Numbered from the stretch's first letter, positions 7,715-17,440 are shown. The stretch: 64,000 bases of DNA from JBHELB01 sp041859045 (GCA_041859045.1 JBHELB010000067.1:1-64000), one strand, 5' to 3'. The notes: generated from the letters alone by a model not told the origin. Numbers and translations: made by a program.

Positions 7715-8689
7715 TCACAAAAGTAACCCCGCCTGAAATTTGCAGCCACTGGCTGACCACTGATCTGAATACTTCTCGAGTATCTGCACACTCATTTCCT
7801 TCTGATTGTCTAAACCAGACAGGATTATCTCATTGTAGAGCTCTTTTGCAATCTGCATAAAGGCATCGAGAAATACGGGGTCAAACAGCGTCCCTCTTTC
7901 TTTTGCTAGTATGTCAATGGCCTCTTCCAAAGACAACGCTTCTTTGTACGGTCTCTTTGACATAAGCGCATCGAATACATCTACGATTGAGAAGACCCGG
8001 GCTTCAATTGGGATATCCAAAGCGCCTTTGCCATCGGGATAGCCAGACCCGTCAAACTTCTCGTGGTGAAAACGGACCACGCGGGCCGCTCCTTCAAGCC
8101 ATACGGAATCGGCCACTATTTCGTCCCCGTACAATACGTGCTTTTCCATTTCCAGTCGTTCATCGTGTGAGAGGCGGCCTGGCTTGAGCAGGATGTGGTC
8201 GGGGACGCCGATTTTGCCGATATCGTGCAAGAAAGCTCCCATGAAGAGCCCCATCATCAACTGGGGGTCCAACTGGACCGCCTCTGCAAGCCTAATGGCC
8301 ATAATCGCGACCCGAAAATTGTGCTCTCCAGTGTCCTGGTCGCGCTTTGCGACCATTTTGCCTAGAATCACCAATAACTCTACGTGCGCCATCTGGAGGG
8401 TAACAAACACAGAGAGCACGTGCCGGACGGAAATGACTATAAGGGGACACAGTAGGAAGGTAACAGTTAAGAAGATGACAAAAGGCATCTCGTTGATCTG
8501 CGGAAATATCAATCTTGCCGTTTCAAGAACAAAGGAGCCTACAGCGACAAATCCGCAGATGGCCAATCCTGCCCGCCAGAGAATGCGCTTCCAAAGGTTA
8601 CGTCGAAGTGAGCGCAGAATCGTCATCTGGAGTCTATTGGCCAGAGATTCATCGTACGCCAAATAGGAGCTGTGGTTATGACTGTCCAT
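7715..8689 (-). CDS. Membrane HD-GYP phosphodiesterase
   Basis: A 324-residue protein with two membrane spans (about 39-60 and 67-90) and a cytoplasmic HD-GYP domain (about 105-310). The metal-site motifs are present: GEHNFRVA (H123), FLHDIGKIG (H155-D156), HH208-209 and the GYP loop FDGSGYPDG (216-218). HD-GYP proteins hydrolyse cyclic di-GMP to pGpG or GMP. No receiver or extra sensor domain is visible, so input may come through the membrane region. The ATG at 8689 has a GGAAG site. It is co-directional with the TolC-family remnant and two micro-ORFs upstream, but about 100 bp separate it from the last of them. Confidence 0.9.
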   Translation of the reverse strand: MDSHNHSSYLAYDESLANRLQMTILRSLRRNLWKRILWRAGLAICGFVAVGSFVLETARLIFPQINEMPFVIFLTVTFLLCPLIVISVRHVLSVFVTLQMAHVELLVILGKMVAKRDQDTGEHNFRVAIMAIRLAEAVQLDPQLMMGLFMGAFLHDIGKIGVPDHILLKPGRLSHDERLEMEKHVLYGDEIVADSVWLEGAARVVRFHHEKFDGSGYPDGKGALDIPIEARVFSIVDVFDALMSKRPYKEALSLEEAIDILAKERGTLFDPVFLDAFMQIAKELYNEIILSGLDNQKEMSVQILEKYSDQWSASGCKFQAGLLL

Positions 8690-8788
8690 TGTTCTTCCAT
8701 ATGTCTAGATATCGGCATTCATTCTTCCGTTCAATGAACGCTGCTCCCTCAACCTAAATGCAGCCTGCGAAACTGCAATCAGACGAGG

Positions 8789-8884
8789 TCAGTGGGCGAG
8801 GTTGATTAGTGCCGCGATCAAACCAAGCAGCCAAAGCAGCTCGCCTACAATCACGCTCTTCAGAATCGTTTCCATGATCGTCAT
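8789..8884 (-). CDS. 31-residue hydrophobic micro-protein
   Basis: The frame encodes MTIMETILKSVIVGELLWLL followed by GLIAALINLAH and a stop, predicting one transmembrane helix over nearly its whole length. Its ATG overlaps the stop of the preceding 26-codon frame in ATGA, and GGGAGG lies 10 nt upstream. That makes translation plausible despite the size. It resembles the short single-span regulators or subunits that sit beside transporters, but no family was recognised. Confidence 0.55.
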   Translation of the reverse strand: MTIMETILKSVIVGELLWLLGLIAALINLAH

Positions 8885-8961
8885 TGTCCAATACCTCCCT
8901 CTTGCCCCCAATAGGCAACATCGATGATATCCGCCAAAGCTTTGGTGGAATTGCTGTTCAT
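8881..8961 (-). CDS. 26-residue micro-ORF coupled to the TolC-family gene
   Basis: Its ATG overlaps the TolC-family stop in ATGA (8961-8958), and its own TGA overlaps the next ATG in ATGA (8884-8881). The peptide starts MNSNSTKALADIIDVAYWG and ends with GGIGQ. It is neutral to slightly acidic with no membrane segment. There is no clear ribosome site of its own, so translation would depend on coupling. It may be a real small protein or only a coupling device that feeds the 31-residue frame. No family was recognised. Confidence 0.4.
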   Translation of the reverse strand: MNSNSTKALADIIDVAYWGQEGGIGQ

Positions 8962-9701
8962 CCTTGGCTCACCTCCGTCGTCTGCGCCAAGTATTCTGAA
9001 TACGAGCCTGTGCGGCCACTTGCTTCCAGCAGTTGAAACATTGCGTCGTCAAAATCAAAGGCAGCCTTCAACCGCCCCAACTGCGCCCGCGACAGAGACA
9101 GTGTTGCGTCAATTACTTCAAGCGAGGTCGCCGTGCCCTCTTCAAATGCGCGTGTCCGCACACGCAGGTTTTCCTCGGCCAACTCCAGTGTTCGCTCATA
9201 CGACACGAACTGCTCGCGGGCTTTCTCCATCTTTTGATATCGCTCTAGCACAAGGCTCTTTAGATCACGCTCCGCTTTCTGCGTCAGATGCTGCACCCTC
9301 GTTTCGACGGCTCTCGCGGCTCTCGCCTTGTTCTTCGCTTGGAATCCGTCAAAGAGGGTGTACTGAAGTCCCACACCCACAGCCCACTTAGGCTCCATCA
9401 CGGTCAGATCGGAAGTCACAAGTTCGTGCATCCCGAAGGCGTAGACCGTAGGTTTTTGGTCTGCCTCCTCGACCTTTACCCCTTGGTGAGCCCACTCGCG
9501 TTTAGCTGCCAGTACTCTCAAGATTGGGTGGTTGACGTTCACATAAGACTGGAAAACTTCGCGAGCCTCCAACGCCTCGGCGATAAACAGCGGCGAAGTG
9601 GGCTCGATCGTTTCCGCCGATGCTAGGATATTGGACAGTCCTTCGGAAATGATGGACACATCCCGCTTCGCTGCCGCCAATTCCGTTTCCGCGTTGGCCA
9701 C
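8958..9701 (-). pseudogene. TolC-family outer-membrane efflux protein, 5'-truncated
   Basis: Only the second half of an outer-membrane efflux (OEP/TolC) protein is present, about 247 residues. Visible are the long coiled-coil alpha hairpins (AVETRVQHLTQKAERDLKSL, YERTLELAEENLRVRTRAFE), the beta-barrel segment AVGVGLQYTLFDG and the C-terminal helix. Full-length members have about 400-480 residues with a signal peptide. Upstream of about 9702-9712 the frame turns into the antisense of the kinase gene and soon meets a stop. The GTG at 9701 is therefore only a nominal start. The sequence belongs to a tripartite export system whose partners are not in the window. It is probably not functional. Confidence 0.75.
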
Positions 9702-12700
9702 TTCCGCCGCAGGCTGGATTGCCGCTGACGATGTTTCGGGGCTTCAGGAGCTTGCGAATTCCCAACGACGCTACCCGGAGATCCTTTTCGCCACCCTTCT
9801 GACCAATGAGCGACTCATACTGGCGGACACCGAGGCGGACAAAGTGGGGATATACATGCTCGATATCCCCCGTGAGGCCCGCTATACCGTGTTCAAGGCC
9901 ACTCCCGCGATCGTGGACGTAGCCGTACCCGCCATGGTGGGGGAAGTACATGTCGGTTGGGCGCGAGTCGGTATAGGACAGAAAGTCGCGAGTGAGAAAC
10001 TGGCGTCACTTACAAGGAGCGGTATTGTCTATGCCCTTGCCGCGATCTTAATCGGTTCGGTTATTGCCTGGTTTATGGGGCGACAGATCACGCAGCGGCT
10101 CTACACTGTCCAGTCAACGATCGACATGGTGCGTTCGGGCGATCGCTCAGTTCGATCGCTACTCTCCGGCGCTGACGAAGCGGCCGCAATGGCACGTGAG
10201 TTTAACGCCATGTTGGACGCGCTGGCGGAGCGGGATACGGAACTGCGCGCAAGTGAGGAGAAATACCGATCGCTTATCTACAAAGTGCCAACCGCCATCG
10301 TTCTCCATGACGGAGAGGGCCGGATCCTGACCGCAAATCCGCGAGCCCAGGAGCTGCTGGGGCTTTCCGAGGACCAACTTCTTGGGAAATTGGTAACCGA
10401 TGCTGAGTGGCATTTCTTGCGAGAGGATGAGTCTCTCTTGCCTGTTTCCGAGTATCCTGTGAGCTTGGTGCTCGCTACGCGGCAGCCGCTCAAAGACTAT
10501 GTGACGGGAGTTCGGCGGGCGGATCGAGTCGATATCGTGTGGACGCTGGTGAATGCCGAGCCGGAATACGACGAGGCAGGAGAGATTGCGCAGATAGTTG
10601 TTTCCTTTGTGGATATCACTAGACGCAAGCAAACGGAAAGAGAACTGGAAGAGTCTCGTCTGCTGTTCCAGGGAGTGATCGAGCAATCGCCGATCCCGAT
10701 GGCCTTTGCGAAGCCAACAGGGGAAATATTCTTCAATCAGGCCTGCGCGGATCATCTGCGCGTCTACGACGAACCGGGGTTTCACCAAGGCATCAATCTC
10801 TTCGAAATGAAGCAGCCCTGGAAAGACTACGATGCGCAGGGCAATCTAGTATCCGCCAGGGACCTGCCTCTGGCGAAAGCGCTGGAGGGACAAACGACAC
10901 GGGGGCTGGAAAACCGAGTGGTCAGAAAGGATGGAAGCGAACGATGGGAAATTGTCAACGGCGCACCCATCTACAACAAGGAAGGCAAGCTCATTGCAGG
11001 TTTTGTCGCGTTTCCGGACATCACAGACCTCAGGTCGGCCGAGAGCCAAATGCGGATACTGGACTTCGCCCTTAATCGTGTATCCGAATCCGCCTTTTTG
11101 ATGGACGAGGAGGCTCATTTCCGTTATGTCAATGACGAAGCGTGTCGCATCCTCGGATATTCCCGCCATGAACTGTTGGCGCTTAGCGTTTGGGATGTGG
11201 ACCCCAGCCTTCCGCCGCGACCTTGGCAAACTCATTGGGAGAAACTCAGGGCAAGCGGCTCCCTCATTTTTGAGGGGCACCACAAAGCAAAGGACGGACG
11301 GATCTTTCCCGTGGAAATCAGCGCCAACTATTTCGAATTCGGCGGTCAGGGCTATAACCTGGCTCTCGCTCGCGACATTACCGAGCGCAAAGAGGCGGAA
11401 GAAGCGTTGCGCGAATCGGAAACCAAATACCGAATCGTTTCCGACAATACCTACGATTGGGAATTTTGGCTCGGGCCTGACGGAAAATTCATCTACACCT
11501 CGCCTTCATGCCAACAGGTCACCGGTCATACCGCAGAAGAGTTCATAGCGGATCCCGATCTGCTCGATCGCATCATTCATCCCGAAGATCGCGTCGTTTT
11601 TGGCGCTCATCGCGAGGGAGCGCTGCATCTAGATGTTCGCGGTGAACGGGTAGAGGTTCGCCTGAACCGTCCAGACGGCACGATGTGTTGGATCCAACAC
11701 GCATGCCTTCCGGTCTTTGATAGTGATGGACAGTTCCTGGGGATTCGCGGGAGCAATCGCGACATCACGGACCGCAAGCAAGCGGAGCAAGAACGCCGAG
11801 ACCACCTGCATTTTCTCGAGAGCATGGACCAGATTAATCGCGCCATGCAAGGCACAGACGACCTTGAACAAATGATGTCTGACGTGTTGGAGGCGATTCT
11901 TTTCCTGTTCGATTGCGATCGCGTCTTCCTCCTGTACCCTTGCGATCCAGATGCCCCCACATGGCACGCGCCCATGGAACGCACCAAGCCGGAGTTTCCC
12001 GGGGCCCTGGCTTTAGGACTTGAGATTCCGACGGATCCCGATGTTGCAGAGACATTCCGCCTCCTTCTGGCTTCCGACGAACCGGTTAAATTCGGCCCAG
12101 GGAGCGCATATCCGCTGCCTGTGGACGTCTCGGAACGCTTTGGCTTCAAGTGTTTTATGGGAATGGCACTGCACCCAAGAGTTGGAAAGCCCTGGCAATT
12201 CGGGATTCACCAGTGTTCCTACGCGCGCGTTTGGACGGACGAAGAGACACGCCTCTTCCGTGAGATCGGAAGGCGGTTGGGGGATGCCCTAAGCAGTCTG
12301 CTGGCACGGCGTAATCTCCAAGAAAGCGAACAGCGGTATCGCGTGGTCTTCGAGAACTCGCCGGCCGCAATCTGGGAAGAAGACTTTTCCGAGGTGAAAT
12401 CGTTCCTCGACAACTTAAAAAAGGAGGGAGTGGCCGACTTCGAGATCTATTCATCGGAACATCCCGAAACCGTCCGGCAATGCGCCGAGCTTACCAGAAT
12501 CGTCGACGTGAACCAGGCCGCCATTGCGTTGCATGAGGCGACGAGCAAGGAAGAGCTGTTGAGGAGCCTGCTTAACACGTTCACCCCGGCCTCTTTCGAG
12601 ACTTTCCGGAAAGAACTGATTTGCCTGTGGAACGGCGGAACCGAAATGACCCAAGACGCTGTGGTCAAGACCTTGGCCGGCGAACCAAGAGACGTGACTA

Positions 12701-14049
12701 TACGCTTTTCTGTCTGCCCTGGATTTGAAGAAACCCTCTCCAAGGTCCTCGTTTCCATGGCCGACATCACTGAGCGAAAACGGGACGAGGAAGAAAAATC
12801 CACGTTGAACGATATCTTCAATGTTTTTCTCACCGCTCCCGACGAGGATATGTATAACGGCGTTTTGAGAGTCCTGCTTCGAGTTTTCGATAGTCCGCTC
12901 GGGCTATTCGGGTACATTGGGGAGACGGGCGAGTTGGTTCTTCCCAGTCTCAGCAGAGAAGTTTGGGAGGCATGTCAAGTTCCGGAAAAGTCCATCGTTT
13001 TTCAGGCATCCTGTTGGGGGGAGAGCCTTTGGGGACGGGCGATCAGGGAAAAACGTTCCTTTCGCTCGCATGGCCCATTTCATATTCCCGCTGGCCACAT
13101 CCACATCAAGCATTTTCTCGCTGCGCCGATCGTTTTCGGCGGAGAGACCATAGGACTGATTTCGCTTGCCAATCGGACAGACGGATACACGCAACAAGAC
13201 CAGGCTTTTCTGGAACGCATCGCCAACCGTATCTCCCCCATCCTGAAGGCCCGGTTGCAGCGCGATACCCAAGAGCTGATTCGGCGAATGGCGGAGGCCG
13301 AGATACGCCGTCTAAACGCCAACCTGGAGCGGCGCGTGCGCGAGCGAACAGCCGACCTTGAGAACGCCAACGAAGAGCTTGAGGCGTTCACCTATTCGGT
13401 TTCCCACGATCTTCGCGCGCCCCTACGCCACCTCACCGGCTTTGTCAGTCTCCTTGCCAAGCGCACATCGGAACAGCTTGACGAAAAAAGTCTTCACTAC
13501 TTGGACGTCATTTCCGGCTCCGCCACGGAAATGGGCCAATTGATCGACAGCATATTGTCTTTTTCCCGTATGGGGCGCGTGGAAATGGTCAAGACGCCGG
13601 TGGACATGAACGCGTTGGTACAGGAGGCATTGGCCATGGTGCGACACGACGCCAAGGGAAGGGAGATCGCCTGGAAGATCGAACAACTTCCCGAAGTGTA
13701 TGGGGCCGCGGATATGCTCAGGCTCGTGGTGGTCAATCTGCTCTCCAACGCAGTTAAGTTTACGGCCAAGAAGCCTCAGGGTATAATACAGGTGGGCCAT
13801 ATTGCTGGAAACGAGGAAGATACGCTTTTCGTACGAGACAACGGCGCGGGTTTCGATATGAGATACGTCGGTAAACTCTTTGGTCTCTTCCAGCGGCTCC
13901 ATCGAATGGATGAGTTCGAGGGAACCGGCCTTGGACTTGCCAATGTACGAAGGATCATTCATAGACATGGGGGGCGGGCATGGGCCGAGGGAGTCGAGGG
14001 CGAAGGCGCCACATTCTACTTTTCGTTGCCCAAGTACACGGGAGCATGA
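9598..14049 (+). CDS. Multi-PAS/GAF sensor histidine kinase, native 5' end missing
   Basis: The kinase sequence proper begins near 9715. The first ~38 codons (9598-9712) are antisense TolC sequence. In order of residues from 9598: part of an extracytoplasmic sensor region, a membrane span at about 141-161, HAMP, PAS at 223, 356, 485 and 610, GAF near 738, PAS near 914, GAF near 1068, HisKA with phosphoacceptor H1270 (YSVSHDLRAPLRH), then an HATPase with N box NLLSNAVKFT and DNGAGFDMRY / GTGLGLANV. The HisKA type is the one found in phytochrome-like kinases. The receiver 3 bp downstream is its likely partner. The first membrane helix is lost, so targeting is doubtful. No valid native start is seen. 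Confidence 0.8.
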   Translation: MGSIVSADARILDSPSEMMDTSRFAAANSVSALATSAAGWIAADDVSGLQELANSQRRYPEILFATLLTNERLILADTEADKVGIYMLDIPREARYTVFKATPAIVDVAVPAMVGEVHVGWARVGIGQKVASEKLASLTRSGIVYALAAILIGSVIAWFMGRQITQRLYTVQSTIDMVRSGDRSVRSLLSGADEAAAMAREFNAMLDALAERDTELRASEEKYRSLIYKVPTAIVLHDGEGRILTANPRAQELLGLSEDQLLGKLVTDAEWHFLREDESLLPVSEYPVSLVLATRQPLKDYVTGVRRADRVDIVWTLVNAEPEYDEAGEIAQIVVSFVDITRRKQTERELEESRLLFQGVIEQSPIPMAFAKPTGEIFFNQACADHLRVYDEPGFHQGINLFEMKQPWKDYDAQGNLVSARDLPLAKALEGQTTRGLENRVVRKDGSERWEIVNGAPIYNKEGKLIAGFVAFPDITDLRSAESQMRILDFALNRVSESAFLMDEEAHFRYVNDEACRILGYSRHELLALSVWDVDPSLPPRPWQTHWEKLRASGSLIFEGHHKAKDGRIFPVEISANYFEFGGQGYNLALARDITERKEAEEALRESETKYRIVSDNTYDWEFWLGPDGKFIYTSPSCQQVTGHTAEEFIADPDLLDRIIHPEDRVVFGAHREGALHLDVRGERVEVRLNRPDGTMCWIQHACLPVFDSDGQFLGIRGSNRDITDRKQAEQERRDHLHFLESMDQINRAMQGTDDLEQMMSDVLEAILFLFDCDRVFLLYPCDPDAPTWHAPMERTKPEFPGALALGLEIPTDPDVAETFRLLLASDEPVKFGPGSAYPLPVDVSERFGFKCFMGMALHPRVGKPWQFGIHQCSYARVWTDEETRLFREIGRRLGDALSSLLARRNLQESEQRYRVVFENSPAAIWEEDFSEVKSFLDNLKKEGVADFEIYSSEHPETVRQCAELTRIVDVNQAAIALHEATSKEELLRSLLNTFTPASFETFRKELICLWNGGTEMTQDAVVKTLAGEPRDVTIRFSVCPGFEETLSKVLVSMADITERKRDEEEKSTLNDIFNVFLTAPDEDMYNGVLRVLLRVFDSPLGLFGYIGETGELVLPSLSREVWEACQVPEKSIVFQASCWGESLWGRAIREKRSFRSHGPFHIPAGHIHIKHFLAAPIVFGGETIGLISLANRTDGYTQQDQAFLERIANRISPILKARLQRDTQELIRRMAEAEIRRLNANLERRVRERTADLENANEELEAFTYSVSHDLRAPLRHLTGFVSLLAKRTSEQLDEKSLHYLDVISGSATEMGQLIDSILSFSRMGRVEMVKTPVDMNALVQEALAMVRHDAKGREIAWKIEQLPEVYGAADMLRLVVVNLLSNAVKFTAKKPQGIIQVGHIAGNEEDTLFVRDNGAGFDMRYVGKLFGLFQRLHRMDEFEGTGLGLANVRRIIHRHGGRAWAEGVEGEGATFYFSLPKYTGA

Positions 14050-14052
14050 GTC

Positions 14053-14502
14053 ATGGACAACGTACCGGCGCGCGTGTTGTTGGTCGAGGATAGTCCTCAC
14101 GACATTGAACTAACCCTCGATGCCCTGTCCGAATATCGCCTTGCGAACCGCATGGACATCGCCCGTGACGGCGAGGAGGCGTTGGACTATCTCTTCAGAA
14201 GGGGCGAATTCGCGACCCGGCCCGAGGGTAACCCCGTCGTCATCTTTTTGGACATCAAACTTCCGAAAATCGACGGGATCGAGGTCTTGCGGCAACTGCG
14301 CTCGGACGTCCACTTGCGGCAAATTCCCGTTGTTATTCTCTCATCGTCGCGAGAAGAAGAAGACCTAAGAGCAGGATATGATCTAGGCGTCAATGCTTAT
14401 ATCGTGAAACCCGTGGATTTCTGTAGCTTTGTGGAGGCCGTGCGGACATGCGGCCTCTTTTGGGCGATCCTGAACGAGCCGCCTCCGAAATCTTCGCAGT
14501 AG
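14053..14502 (+). CDS. Rcp1-type single-domain response regulator
   Basis: A 149-residue receiver with no output domain. The acidic pocket is VEDS (residues 11-14), the phosphoacceptor is D67 in FLDIKLP, and the conserved Lys is K119 in YIVKPVD. The long loop before D67 (FRRGEFATRPEGNP) is typical of Rcp1-like regulators that serve phytochrome-type kinases. Its ATG lies 3 bp after the kinase stop, and the hybrid kinase starts 9 bp after its own stop. A single transcript and a phosphorelay between these three genes are likely. The relay is inferred. Confidence 0.9.
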   Translation: MDNVPARVLLVEDSPHDIELTLDALSEYRLANRMDIARDGEEALDYLFRRGEFATRPEGNPVVIFLDIKLPKIDGIEVLRQLRSDVHLRQIPVVILSSSREEEDLRAGYDLGVNAYIVKPVDFCSFVEAVRTCGLFWAILNEPPPKSSQ

Positions 14503-14511
14503 AGAAATGAC

Positions 14512-17283
14512 ATGGAGCAAAAGGTCAACATCCTAAATCTCGAAGATGCTCCCAACGACGCCGAACTCAACGAAGCGACGTTGCTCGAGGGGGGGATCGC
14601 GTGCGAGATACGACGTGTCGAGACGCGACAAGACTTCCTCGACGCCATCGAGCGAGAGACCTTTGATGTCATTCTCGCCGACTACTCGCTTCCATCGTTT
14701 GACGGCCTTTCGGCATTGACCCTCGCGCGCGAACGATATCCAGACATTCCCTTTATTTTCGTTAGTGGCGCGTTGGGCGAAGAGGTTGCCATTCAGGCCC
14801 TAAAGAATGGCGCTACGGACTACGTCCTCAAGGACAAACTCTCACGCCTCGCTCCCGCTGTTCGTCGTGCTCTCAACGAGCGAAAACAAAAAAGAGAGCG
14901 TGAAAACGCCGAAAACGCGCAGCGTAAGCAGAGCGAATTCCTTCGGAACGTTTTTGAATCTCTGGCTCATCCTTTCTACGTAGTGGACGTTCAAAATTAT
15001 GAAGTGATAATGGCCAACTCCGCCACCTACCGGGAAGCGAAGACCGACCGCTCCTATTGCTATACCATCGCCCATCACATTGACCACCCATGCAGCACCG
15101 CGGATCATCCCTGCCCGCTGGAGCGCATCAAGGCGACGAAGCTGCCCACGGTCGTGGAGCACACTCACCTCGATTCGAACGGAACCCCACGAATTATTGA
15201 GGTCCATAGTTATCCCATCCTCGATGAAAACGGCGAAGTCACCCAGATGATCGAGTACTGCATGGATATCACCGAACGTCGTCGTCTTGAGCGGGCCATG
15301 CGCTCGATCTTGGAGGGCACTTCCTCTGTTGTCGGCACCGATTTCTTCCGAGAGCTGGTCCTTCACTTGGCCAACACATTAGGCTTTCGCTATGTCTTCG
15401 TGGCGGTTGTGCAGAAGGATGGCGCACATGCCCGAACGCTTGCCATCTGGGCCGGCGATGAATACGCCGACAATATCGAGTATGCCTTGGAAGGCACTCC
15501 GTGTGAACAGGTCTGGCGCGAGGGATTCTGCTGTTATCAAGAAGGCGTCCAGCAGTTGTTTCCGACGGACAAATTGCTGACGCAATTGGGGGTGGAAAGC
15601 TACCTTGGGATGCCTCTCCGTGCGTCCACCGGGGAATTGCTCGGGCACTTGGCCGCCATGGACGATAAGCCCATAGCGAACACGCAATTCGCCCAGGATC
15701 TGCTCGCGATCTTTTGCACGCGCGCGGCGACCGAACTCGAACGTCAATCCGCAGAGCAAACACTGGCCCGCCTCGCAACAATCGTCGAGCAGGCAGCCGA
15801 GGACATTGTTATCACCGACAATGACGGGCGCATCACCTATGTAAACCCCGCATTCGAACGTACTCTCGGATATACCCGAGCGGAGGTGGAAGGCCGAAAC
15901 GCGCGGAGCGTCCTTCTAAACGGAGAACAAGATTCGAAAGCGTACTGGAGATCGCAGAAGATTATTGTTTCCGGCGGAACATGGACAGGACGCATTACAA
16001 ACCGGCGGAAGGACGGCAAACTCGTGGACGAGGATGTTACCGTCTCGTCAATCCGCGATCCCAATGGGAAGCGGATCGGCTATGTCGCCATCATGCGAGA
16101 TATCACGGACCATCTTAAGCTGGAAGCCCAACTGCGGCAGGCGCAAAAGATGGAGGCCATAGGAACACTCGCCGGCGGAATTGCGCATGACTTTAACAAT
16201 ATCCTGGCTGCCATAAGCGGCAATCTCGACCTGGCCACGCAGGATGCGCCGGACACCATTCCCGCGTTGCGCGAGTCTTTGGAAGAAGCCACCAAGGCGA
16301 CCGAGCGCGCCACGGACCTCGTTCGGCAGATCCTGGCCTTTAGCCGACATGCGCAACCCGAGCGTAAGATCGTTTGTCTCAATCCACTCATAAAAGAAGT
16401 GAGTAAACTCCTGCGCGCTTCGATACCTGCCACCATTGAAATCAAGATGGATCTAGCGCCCGACCCAATCGAAGTGCGCGCCGACGTAACACAGGTTCAT
16501 CAGATCCTGATGAACCTATGCACAAACGCCTACCACGCCATGCGTGATCGGGGCGGCGTATTGACCATTGAACTCGCCCGGGAGGAACAAGGGACAGACG
16601 CTTCTCCCGGGAACGAGCCCGATCCCTGCGCACGATTGACGGTGAGCGACACGGGCGTCGGCATGGATGAGGACATCATGAGCCGCATCTTTGATCCCTT
16701 TTTCACTACCAAGACGCACGGCGAGGGAACGGGACTTGGGCTCTCGGTAGTCCACGGCATCGTGGAAAGTCATGGGGGAAGCATTCGAGTATCCAGCAAG
16801 GTCGGAAAAGGCTCAACCTTTGACGTGTTTCTGCCTTTGCGGCGCGGCGAGCAACCGGAGAATGGCGATTCGACACTACCTATTTCGGTCACCGGGCACG
16901 GAGAACGCATACTGCTGGTGGACGACGACGAGGCCGTCCTGGAAAGTACGCAACGGCGCCTCACGCGGCTTGGCTACCGCGTGCTAACCTCAGGCGATGC
17001 GCGTCATGCGCTGGTGCGCTTTTCCGAGGGACCGGAGGTCTTTGACCTCGTGATAACCGATCAGACCATGCCTCATCTGACCGGGTTGGACATGGCTGCC
17101 GAAATGCTCCGTCTACGTCCCAGTTGCCCCATCATCCTCTGCACAGGATATGGTGAGTGGATAACCCGAGCCCGGGCAAGGGAGAAGGGCATATCGGAAC
17201 TCCTCAGAAAACCTATCAAGACCCATACACTGGCAAAAGCCATCGACTTTGCACTTGGTGCACGGCGAGCCCCGAATCGATAG
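14512..17283 (+). CDS. Hybrid REC-PAS-GAF-PAS-HK-REC signalling protein
   Basis: 923 residues. An N-terminal receiver (1-125) has D57 in ILADYSLP. A PAS domain (about 140-250) follows with an unusual run of Cys/His (YCYTIAHHIDHPCSTADHPCP). Next come a GAF (about 285-420), a second PAS (about 425-545), a HisKA with H559 (AGGIAHDFNNILAAI), an HATPase and a C-terminal receiver with D850 in ITDQTMPHL. No membrane segment is seen, so it is cytoplasmic. Input through the N-terminal receiver and output through the C-terminal one fit a phosphorelay hub downstream of the previous two genes. The Cys-rich PAS may bind metal or sense redox state; that is inference. Confidence 0.9.
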   Translation: MEQKVNILNLEDAPNDAELNEATLLEGGIACEIRRVETRQDFLDAIERETFDVILADYSLPSFDGLSALTLARERYPDIPFIFVSGALGEEVAIQALKNGATDYVLKDKLSRLAPAVRRALNERKQKRERENAENAQRKQSEFLRNVFESLAHPFYVVDVQNYEVIMANSATYREAKTDRSYCYTIAHHIDHPCSTADHPCPLERIKATKLPTVVEHTHLDSNGTPRIIEVHSYPILDENGEVTQMIEYCMDITERRRLERAMRSILEGTSSVVGTDFFRELVLHLANTLGFRYVFVAVVQKDGAHARTLAIWAGDEYADNIEYALEGTPCEQVWREGFCCYQEGVQQLFPTDKLLTQLGVESYLGMPLRASTGELLGHLAAMDDKPIANTQFAQDLLAIFCTRAATELERQSAEQTLARLATIVEQAAEDIVITDNDGRITYVNPAFERTLGYTRAEVEGRNARSVLLNGEQDSKAYWRSQKIIVSGGTWTGRITNRRKDGKLVDEDVTVSSIRDPNGKRIGYVAIMRDITDHLKLEAQLRQAQKMEAIGTLAGGIAHDFNNILAAISGNLDLATQDAPDTIPALRESLEEATKATERATDLVRQILAFSRHAQPERKIVCLNPLIKEVSKLLRASIPATIEIKMDLAPDPIEVRADVTQVHQILMNLCTNAYHAMRDRGGVLTIELAREEQGTDASPGNEPDPCARLTVSDTGVGMDEDIMSRIFDPFFTTKTHGEGTGLGLSVVHGIVESHGGSIRVSSKVGKGSTFDVFLPLRRGEQPENGDSTLPISVTGHGERILLVDDDEAVLESTQRRLTRLGYRVLTSGDARHALVRFSEGPEVFDLVITDQTMPHLTGLDMAAEMLRLRPSCPIILCTGYGEWITRARAREKGISELLRKPIKTHTLAKAIDFALGARRAPNR

Positions 17284-17410
17284 TGGAGTCAAGGTGTCTG
17301 CTTTCCGGAGAGGTGATCCTGCGCGGCCAGTTCAACTCAATTTCACAGTACGCCTGTATCCATGCTCCCTACACAAAACCGGGATTGCCTGAGTAGAGCT
17401 AATTCGGAAT

Positions 17411-17440
17411 TTGCGTTTGCTGTGCCCGATCCGCTATTTT
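17411..17440 (+). promoter_or_regulatory. Candidate sigma-70 promoter for typA
   Basis: TTGCGT (17411-17416) and TATTTT (17435-17440) are separated by 18 bp and lie about 65 bp upstream of the chosen typA start. The match is moderate. The rest of 17284-17468 shows nothing recognisable. Confidence 0.4.
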
